DNA of 64,000 bases from Aphidius gifuensis (lineage: Eukaryota > Arthropoda > Insecta > Hymenoptera > Braconidae): NCBI RefSeq assembly GCF_014905175.1, contig NC_057789.1, positions 13,568,876 to 13,632,875 on the forward strand. Reading direction: 5' to 3'. Under the pieces are notes generated by a model, which ran no database searches, had not been told where the DNA came from, and saw only the letters and a program-made list of their open reading frames with translations. The position numbers and the translations under genes are program-made. Position 1 is the first letter of the stretch. Each line of letters begins with the position of its first letter. This document shows positions 51,001 through 61,700 of this stretch, piece after piece.

Positions 51001-54000
51001 CTTTGTCACATTTGTTATCATTAACGAATGGCTACCACTTTCATTGACAAGAACTTTATGAGTAGCGTCATTTGAAACCAGAAACCCATTGAGAAACCAT
51101 GTAACTTCTGGATAGGGTCTGCCAGTAACCCGGCAGTCAAATCTCGTCATTTTCCCTTCTCTCACTTCACGGTTCGTTGAAACGTGAATAAAATTTGGTG
51201 CCAAAGCTTTGCCAGCATCAGGGCCTTCAGACGTTTCAATATTATTTATAACATCCTCTCGACTGTAATTCGGCTGCACATTATCAACTACGTCAGTGGT
51301 TTCGATTGCCAAAAAAGCAGAACTGACAGTGCAACCTTGAGGATTTTCAGCTAGTAGTGTATAAAAACCTGAGTCTGCATGGGTCGTCTCTCTTATACGA
51401 AGGGTAGCTTGTTGATTCGAATAATTCATCTCAACCTGCTGTGATTCTTGAACTTTTTGACCATCTTTGAACCATGTTATCTAAGAAAATAATTTTTAGA
51501 GAAAACTGAATTGAGAACATAAATATTTGAATACAGAAGAATTAAATGGGGTCACCGTTGCTCTGTTTTAGAACGACAGCACGTATTTAATATATTTAAT
51601 GATTATTTATTATCGTGATTACAAAAAAAAATTCTGTTTGCAAGGAGAACTTTTTTTTCAACAGAAAGAACAAAATATGTCATTGTGTAAATAAGTATAA
51701 GAATATATTGTTATCGATTCTCTGAACTGCATGGCGAGAATAATCGACCAAGTTACCAAGATTTTTTACACATCTTCATTTGAAAATATAATTTTTTTTT
51801 TCAAAATTTTTTGAAAAAACAAAATTGAAAAAAAAAAAAAAAAAATTATAAAAACGTCTCGGCCCACTCTAATTTTTTATCGAATATAATGATTGAGTAC
51901 CTTCTGTTATAAAAAATGCTGCATGAAAAGCCAAAAAAAAACATATATAAAAATTTTCAACTAAATCCGTGAGGGTCAGGCAGATGAACAGCTGAAGTGA
52001 CTCAGAATGCCCCATATATGTAATGGCTAGGTACAAAATCTAGTGGCTAGGTAAAAAAACATTTTTCCTTATCCAAGTTGGAATATAACTATGGAATCTA
52101 GTTTTTTCTGGTTACAACTGATCATCTTATATAAATATATCGATATTTTTGATTTTTCAATAATTTATATCCTAAAAACGAATAGAGATATTGAATTTTT
52201 ATTATCACCATTGTTTTCTTCGTAATAAATACTACTAAAATCATCATTAACATTGATTTTTTTTCAATTTATTGCTTTACAAAAATATCAAATCAATAAA
52301 AAATTAGTAAAAAATTTCGATATATTTCACTTTCAAAGCTCAGTATCTCACAATTCGCTCATGTTCTCACGTTGCGAGAAAATTTTAAAATCCAACATTA
52401 AATATCTTTAAAAATCAACGTCAGAAAAAATGCAAATTTTTTTATCGTATTCGTCTTGCCAAACACTATAATTTGATAGTAATTTGGAAATTTTTTTGTG
52501 GAAAATGGACTCGGAAAAATAAAAATGTACGGTATTTTAACTTATTGTACTATCCTCGCGTATAAAAGTTGTCAACTTTGATATTCATTATCTCAGAAAA
52601 ACGGAGTCAGAAAAAAATTGAAAATATTGAGAATATAGATATTCATTTCATTTAAAAAATTAGCAAAAGAAAAAAAAATTGGGTGGCAATTTAATTATTT
52701 ATAAACAACCTTAATGTTGACTAAAAGTTTTTAAAATTTGGGGTGATTTTCTTAATGTATTTCTCACCAAATGAGAGGGTAATAGTGTAAAAATTCCACC
52801 AAAGCCTTCATAAGGACCACCCTAATATATATATATATACCATATATATTATCGCTACGAGATTTGCACAGCTGCAGTCTACTATATCTACTATATATAT
52901 TTATATATATTTTGTATATATATTTTATTTTTTACTTTCTATATATATAAGAGCAAGTCTACCAAGTAAAGACGTCGATGTGGGAGTAGGGTCCAAAATT
53001 CACAGTGGTACAAAATTGCTAGTCAAACTACGAGACAAGAAAAAAGCAATAGATGGCTCTGCAAATTATTTTAGAAAACCCTGACAATGACACCCCTATT
53101 ATGATTGTTAAAACTTGGAGATTACATAAACAATTGACTATAAAACCCCACATACATTTTTATAATTAACAATAAATAATTACCACAAAAACCCTTGATT
53201 TAAAAGACCGTTTATTTTTCCAAATTTATTAAAAATAATTATGAAAATACTCCAATTTGAAGACCCGTTATTTTTAAAACTCTATTAACAATAATAATCA
53301 CAAAACCCTTTACTTCTTTATAAATTATTAACAATATTCATCACAAAACTCGTTATTAGAAAGACCCTTTATTATTTAAAAAATTGTAAGTATTCGAAAT
53401 TGTCAATAATTGTGTGTATATTAATTAAGATGTGATACCAGAAAGACAAGAAAGAAATATATTTTTGACGTTGTAATTAAGCCTGAACTATTGAAAAAAA
53501 AAAATTTTAAACTTGACCTCACCTGATGTAAAATATATGTTTTGAATACTGAAATTTTATTTGGAAAAAACCAGGTGGGGTCAAGTTTAAAATTTTTATA
53601 TTTAATATATTTCTTTCTTGTCTTTCTGGTATCACATCTTAACTGATATACACACAATTAGTGACAATTTCGAATACTTGACACTTTTTTTGTAAAAAAA
53701 ACTTGTTTTTTTTTTTTGTTGAGATATCACATCTTTTTGTAAAGTAAACAATTTATTTATGCTGTCAAATTAGTTTAGAGGTTATGTCATGCATGCAAAC
53801 AAATAATAACATACTGCAGAGCAGCCAAAATATAAACCAATATTTCTAAAAGATTTGAGATGGAAGAGGACAATTTTTAAATAATAATTTTACGATAAAC
53901 AATTAATTTTTTTGTTGTTTTTCGAGTGAAAATTTTATTTTTACAGTATTATTAAAGATGGTTTTGTACCCTTTAAAACAAATAGAAAAAAAAAAAAAAA

Positions 54001-57000
54001 CAATCAATTACTAAAATAGAAACTTAATTTTTAATAATAATTTTACAAAAAGCAATTTCTTTTATTGTTGTTTTTTAAGTGATAATTCTTTTTATTCAAT
54101 AAGATAACAGCACGTTTCAAGCCCTTTAAAACAAAAAAAAAATCATTGAAATCGGTCAACTATTGAAGCTAGTATCCAATTGTTAATATTAAATTAACAA
54201 TAAACAATTGCTTTTGTTATTATTCTTCGGCCGCGGATGCTTCGAAAACGAAAATCGGCTCAGAGTTTGATTTGAAAGAAAAAAGGAAAGATATATATTT
54301 AAAGAAGACAGATATAGTAGGAACCGAATGAACGAGCGTGGCCGAGCGTAACCGAGTGTGAGCGCGACATCAATATATTTCCCTCTCAATTTTCTTCTCT
54401 CAATACTTCGAAGTTTTTTGACTGGACTACTAATACTTTTACGGTTTGAGTAAATATACAACAGCTGTTTATACGTGTGCGCGTCCAGTCGGATACAGTC
54501 GGGTAGCGTCGGGAAGCGTCGGGTCGAAATAAAACTATCTCTCTTTTTGTAATATCTATCAAGGTCGCGCAGGGGAGTTTTGGGTGGGGATTCGTAGGGG
54601 GTAACGCGTTAATCAAAAATACAAAACTTTGAAAATCAATTACTTGAAAACGGGTGGTTATAAAAAAAAATTTACAAGAACTACCCCCCCCCCCCTTTTC
54701 CAAAATAATATTCTCTACAACGTTTATTTGAATCTTTTTATTCTGAAGCTAACAGGAAACGCAAAATTGTCTTTTTTATGTTTAATTATTTTTTTAAACC
54801 CTTTTTTCTGTCTTTATCAGATTTTGAACCCTACCATTCGATTCGCGAGCCTCGATTACATACCCCTATAATTTTTTCTTTTTAAAAACTTGAAAATTCC
54901 CGTCAGAAAGACCCTGTATCAATTAACCCTTGGTAGCAGAACAACTTAATAATTCTTTATTTTTTATTATAATATTTATGACACAGGGTCTTTCAAAAGT
55001 CCCTTATGTCTGTGAGTCGATTCCAATATAATTTTTCAGTATAAGATCTTTCAAATCAAGAGTGTTATAGATATCATTGTTATCAAGTTATTAAAAAATA
55101 AAGGGTCTTTCCAATAAAGGGTTTTGTAATTAATATTGTTGTTAATTTATAAAAAAGTAAAGGGTCTTTTGAATCAAGGGCGTTGTAGTTATTATTGTTT
55201 ATAAGTTATTAAATAATAAAGGGTCTTTCCAATAAAGGGTTTTGTAATTAATATTGTTGTTAATTTATAAAAAAGTAAAGGGTCTTTAAAAGAGTCTAAA
55301 AAAGGTTTTTAGAAGACTTCAAATGGTTATTCTAAAAATGAAAATTGAAAGCTGAAAAGATTCTTTAGAATATCCTTAATGTTTTTGAAACAACCTTCTT
55401 TGATAGGTGGCGCCCGAATCAGTCTCGACTGTGAATTTTGTCCTACTGTGAATTTTGCACCCTACTCCGATGTGGGCCTCACTCTCTCGTATCTTTCTGA
55501 AATTCAGTCAGTTGCAAAACTGGATCAAGAGGGCTCCTAATGTTTTTTTTTTTTTTTTTTTTTTATGTCATTATTTTCGTAGTTATTGTATGGAGAATTC
55601 CGTCACATTCATGTTTTTTTTTTTTTTTTCAAATCGATTTTTCAGACTTTTAGAACAAAATGAAAGTTTATTTAATAGTATTTTTTCGTGTAGAATTTTC
55701 TAAGCTTTTCATAAAAAAATTTAGTTTTTTTTGTATATCCATAAAATAACTTCGAAAATAGAGTTCAAAATGTAAAATGCTGTTTTTGTGGGTTTGTCCA
55801 TACATTGATTTTTTCTTAAATATTTTTTTTTGGAAGCTCAGAAAATTTCACTACAATAGTGAGAAATTCAGGAAGGGATCACCTTAAAAACGGCCAAAAT
55901 CAACCAAAAAGTCCAAAAAATGAAATAAACAACTAAATAAACGGCCCACATCGACGTCCTTAGTTTTCATACATATTTTATCGGAAATAACAATTGCAAG
56001 ATCTGTTGAACATGTTCGTTTTAGATTAAAAAGCAGTCAAGTATACACTAAACATACTTTATCTACTTAATCATAAATTTTTGGATATTCTGAATTTGTA
56101 TTTCTGATTTACTTACTTGAGCTGTTGGGTTTGCATAAATTTTGGCAGTAAAGACGGCTTCAGAGCCTTCCATGAGTTTTGAATTTCTGGGTTTCTGCCC
56201 GATTCGAGGTGGCATGAGGAGAACACCTAAATTTTGATCATTTTTCATGCTCGAAGTTCGGGAGTCACTTCCTTCAGCATGGCGATTGGTGATCGATTGC
56301 CGGAATTCAGTTTCCCTTAGTAGCCTGTACTCAAATGAGTCAACCTGTTGGAACAAGTGATTGAGTCATATCAAATAAGATTGCGGATCTAGAAGTTGAC
56401 TTCCTCATTTGCTTCACCCGAAAAGTAAAAAAAAATAGTCGCATATATTGGAAAAACAAATTCTATGATCCAGGATTTCGTTCTTGGACACCCCGAGTAT
56501 CCAGGTCAGATTATAATCCAAAATGAACCCGTGAGCCTAAATCCAAATCTGATTCCAGAAACAGATCAGTATGTATTGTTTTTTTCTAGGGTTCAGATCC
56601 AAATCTGATCAGGTATGTTAGTAATAAGTTCGTCAAAAAAAAACAGAAATGGTAATTTTTTATTGATATTCGTTAATGTCGTAAATTGTAACCAAAAATA
56701 TCTTGTCACTGAAGTAAATCAAATAACGTCGCGTTTCCATATCGCGCCCATGGTAAGCGAGTAAAGGGCAGGTTTAGAATAGTTAGGAATTCTTGGTCAT
56801 AGGTTCAAGTCCCGCGTTAAGTAGGAAAAAAAAAAATACAACATCAGGTTCGTCATTAAAAAATATATATGTATTTATTTTAAATTTAAACACCATCAAG
56901 AAAATTTATTCATGAATCAGAACAATAATGTCTTGTACCGAGACATATCTATTCATAATCTAAGAAATATACTTCTAAAAACACGAACAATTTGTCTTGA

Positions 57001-58737
57001 ACCAAGACACTTTCGTTCATATATAGTTTCTTTGGCTATATTTTTTCTTATCTACAGCTTTTACTCGGTATTTTGATTTATTTTTATTTTGTTACATACT
57101 TATTATTCTCGTATGAATTTATAAATTTCGATAAAAACTATAATAATCTTCTACTTATTATAATAAAAAAAAAAACGAAAAACTCACAGTGTCCATCTAA
57201 TCATTTCAATTAGAAAAGAAACTGCTAATAAACATATTTCATTACAATTGAAAGATTATAATGTTACAATCCAAATGTTTAATAAGATATTCACTCAAGT
57301 ATCAGAAAATGATAATTCAATGTCACAAGAATTAACCGAAAATATTTTTGACGAAGAGATTTCTATTTTTTTTCTTTTCTTTTCATTTTTATAAAATACG
57401 TTAAAAATAATTTTTTTATAATTATTTATCGTTTTTATTGACATAAAATTCAATTTTTTTTCCATATATGTTATGAAATATGTTTTTCTTTTTTTTTATT
57501 TTTTTGTTCGAGTTTTTTTCATTATTGTTCATCTTGATTATGTAACAAATTGCGAGTGGCTGTAAAGGCGTGATCGTCAGCCCATTCTTTTGTGAACGCC
57601 TATGTTCGCGTGTTTGTATATCCATATAAATACAAACGGTGCACAAATCGTTGTTAAATTAATAACTCAGTAAATAACTAATAAAAATATCCAAAAATTC
57701 GTAGAGAACTTCTTGATATACTGTTCAACAATATTGCCACTGACAAGTTACTCAATTTCTCAAGTTATTTAACTTCTTGTACTCTTTTTTTATTCAAAGT
57801 TAGACAAATTGAATTTTTTATCTACATAGAACAACCAATAAAAAAATAAAACAATATTAGTAAATGGGTTTTTTTAAGATACTGTTACATTTGTTATATG
57901 ATAATATATGAGAAGTAGTATTTTTTTCAAAAGAAAATTTCCGTTTTTATTTTTATCGCGTTAACTCATTATTATAAAAAAAAATTTATTCAAAGAAAAT
58001 ATATATTTTTCAGTTTTATTGATGACTGTATTTTCTTTTTTTTCATTTTTCATGCAGCCACAGGTATTACTTATTTTACCACTGATGGTATAGCAGAATT
58101 CGTTTTTTTTTCTTTTTATTTAAAACATATATGTATACACGTTTTAATTTTTGTATTCAAGAAAATTAGTATTCGATTGCTTTTTATTATTTATCACGGT
58201 GTTTACGGTTAATTTAAAGTGGACGAATCACAAATATTAATTATTATTAGTTTGAACAAAATAAGTGGAATAAAAACAAAACATAAGTTTATGATTTATA
58301 TCCTCAAAACACCCAGGTAGAAATCCAACCTCGTTTCGACGTCGAAACGAGGCTATATTCCGAGCTTGACGCTCGAACCGATGTCGGCTTCGAGCTTGAT
58401 TCTATGTAGAAGTACTACACGTTTCGACGTCGGAACGAGGTTAAAACGAGGTAGAAAAAAAAAACCACCAGACTTAAATAATGGATATTATACTAGAAAA
58501 TCAATATTATTAGTTATATTGAACAAAAATATGAAAATAAAAATCATAATAATAATAAATTTATAAGGTTTTTATGTATTTTAATTTCTAACCTGATTGG
58601 AGCTCGATGCGAGCTCGTTTCGACGTCAAAAAGTAACGTTATTCGACGTCGAAAGTTAACGTTATTCGACGTCGAAACGAGGTTGAATCGAGGCTAAATC
58701 GAGCTAGAAAATAAAATGCATAGAAAATTATTAAATT

Positions 58738-58789
<52 letters not shown>

Positions 58790-61700
58790 TATAATATTAT
58801 TTGGTAATAATATAATATTAACTTATATTATATATTATTATTATATTGTATATTATTGTTGTTTTATAGAGGCCTAAGGGCGCTCCTTACAATAATACAA
58901 AAAAATATATCGAGATACTCTTGACCTGTCAATATTTATATAATTAAATAGCGGCTAATAAATAAAAATGTCCAAGGAAAAATAGTAGCTAAGGAAAACA
59001 TGTAGCTAAGGAATTACAGTTGCTAAAAAAATTATGTTTTGAGCAACATTATTTCCTTAAAACATAAATCTTTGGCAACATTACTTTCTTAGCTACATCG
59101 TTTCCTTAGCTACTGTTTTTCGGTGGACATTTTTTTCCTTTAAAGAGAAAATTACATGTATATAATTTTTTTAATAAATAAAAATGTCCAAGGAAAAGCA
59201 GTAGCTAAGGAAAAGATGTAGCTAAGGAATCAATGTTGCCAAAAAATTATGTTTTAAGGAAATAATATTGCTCAAAACATACTTTTTTTAGCAACTGTAA
59301 TTCCTTAGCTATATCTTTTCCTTAGCTATATCTTATCCTTAGCTACATCTTTTCCTTGGACATTTTTATTTATTAAATTAATAATATTCATGTAATTTTA
59401 TTTTTAAAAAATAATAATGTCCAAGGAAAAGCAGTAGCTCAGGAAAAGATGTAGCTAAGAAATTAATGTTGCCAAAGAATTATGTTTTAAGAAAATAATA
59501 TTGCTCAAAACATAATTTTTTTAGCAACTGTAATTCCTTGGACATTTTTATTTATTAGCCGCTATTTAATTATATAAATATTGGCAGGTCAAGATCATCT
59601 CGATATATTTTTTTGTATTATTGTAGGGAGCGCCCTTAGGCCTCTATAAAACAACAATAATATACAATATAATAATAATATATAATATAATTTAATATTA
59701 TATTATTTTTATAATAAATTTAATAATTTTTTATGCATTTTATTTTCTAGTTCGATTTAGCCTCGATTTAACCTCGTTTCGATGTCGAATAACGTTACTT
59801 TTCGACGTCGAAACGAGCTCGAATCGAGGTCCGATCGGGTTAGAAATTAAAATACATAAAAACCTTATAAATTTATTATTATTATAATTTTTATTTTCGT
59901 ATTTTTGTTCAATATAACTAATAATATTAATTTTCTAGTATAATATCCATTATTTAAGTCTTTTTGGGTGATATTTATTTTCTACCTCGTTTTAACCTCG
60001 TTTCGTGTAACATTTCTACATAGAATCGAGCTCGGTCTTCGACGTCGAAACGAGGCTTAGTGTCGAACTCCGAGACTAATTTCTACCTGGGCACCCCAAT
60101 TTTTAATTACCTATTCATTCATCATACCTTTAATAATCAAAAGACTTGAAATATCTAAAAAAAATGTCAAAATTTGAAATATAAAGTTGAATAATTTTCT
60201 GGACAGAAAAAAAAAAAAATTAGGTGGTTTTTATTATAATATTATTAACATCTATTGAAATAGCGCCTAATTTTTTTTTTTTTTTATATCCATCAAATTA
60301 TTCAACTTTATATTTCAAAATTTTGACATTTTTTTTTGATATTTCACGCCTTATGATTATTATGATTATTAAAGGTATGATAAATAAATAAGTAATTAAA
60401 AATTGAGATGTTTTGGGGACATAAATCATAAATTTATGTTTTGTTTCTATAATGTATACTTATATATTAAATTATATATGTTAACGCCTGTTTGCATCTC
60501 TCCTCGCGAGGAAGAAAAAATTTTTGTCATTCAAAGTTTATTATTTTCTGAAATCCACGGTGGAAAGTATTTATATTTTTTATACGGATTCGTCTTTTCA
60601 AGCTCTTCATTTGATAGCGATTGGGAGATTTCTGAGTGTAACCGAACTTGCTGAAACATAAAAATGTGCAGTTCAGTCCTATTCTCGTGTGAAAAAAAAA
60701 ATGTCAACTTTGATATCCATTATTTCGAATAAACTACGGGAAAAAAATTGAAAACACTTGACAGTACAGGTAATTATTTCATTTGAAAAATAGGCCTATA
60801 ATAAAAAAATCAAGTAGAAGTTCAGTTATCTAGAATCAACCTTAAGAACTCCAATCATGAAATATTTCGATATTAATTACCTTAAATTCTCCATTATTAG
60901 TCGTTGTCGTTGTATGGGCAGTCGTTTTTGATAAAAGTTCATTTTCGAATCTGTTATTGGTGGTCTGTGAATACCGCTGTTGGTAATCTTTGAAGTCCTG
61001 TTTCAATGGTGCACCAAAGCCTTCTGGTTGGATGAAGACTGAGCAGATTGCTTCACCTATAAAAAAAACTCTTAAGGCTTATGTCTCAGACTTATCTAAA
61101 CAACTACTAAACATTTCATCAGATAATTGTATTCTTCGAATGTTAAGAACATGATAAACATGATACATCTAAAAAATGTGAAGGAATGTGAAAAAATATG
61201 TAAAGAAGATGAATATAATGCAATAATTTGTACCGTATTGATTTCGCGCGCTGCACGTATATTCTCCTTCATCACCAGGCCCAATTTGATTTATTTGAAG
61301 TGTAACAGTACCAGTTTGTTCATCATAAGACATTTTTATTTTCTGAGATTGCAAAATTTTAACTCCTCTGTGTGTCCATGAAACGATTGGATTAGGATTC
61401 CCGCTGACTTTTCCGTCGAATATCACATTTCCACCTTGTACAAACTTCGAATTGCGAAAAATTTTTTCAAAAACTGGCGCTGAAGGACCAACAGGGTGTC
61501 CAGTAAACCTACATTTAGAAAACAGATCTCGAATAAATGAGCGAAATATTGTTACCATAAAATTATCTTATAATTCTAAAACATGTAAAGTGATCCGAGA
61601 TAAGAATTAACTCAGATAGGAATTCTTAGTCTTCAACTACCGTGTCAGGCTTTAGTGAAATATTTGTACGAAGACTTGGTCATTTTACTTCTCTTAAGGT

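Larger units (their letters stand above)
51481..56116 (-). other. Intron 4 (4.6 kb)
   Basis: 51481-52960 is AT-rich; 52560-52700 is related to 60680-60850 (TTGTCAACTTTGATATTCAT). The large foldback at 52968-55965 fills the rest. Confidence 0.8.
56345..60880 (-). other. Intron 3 (4.5 kb)
   Basis: Holds a partial tRNA-cored element (56490-56880), a segment inverted relative to the 3.2-kb element (57540-58100), the nested foldback 58312-60091 and its flanking palindromes, and a possible alternative exon (60586-60650). Confidence 0.8.
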
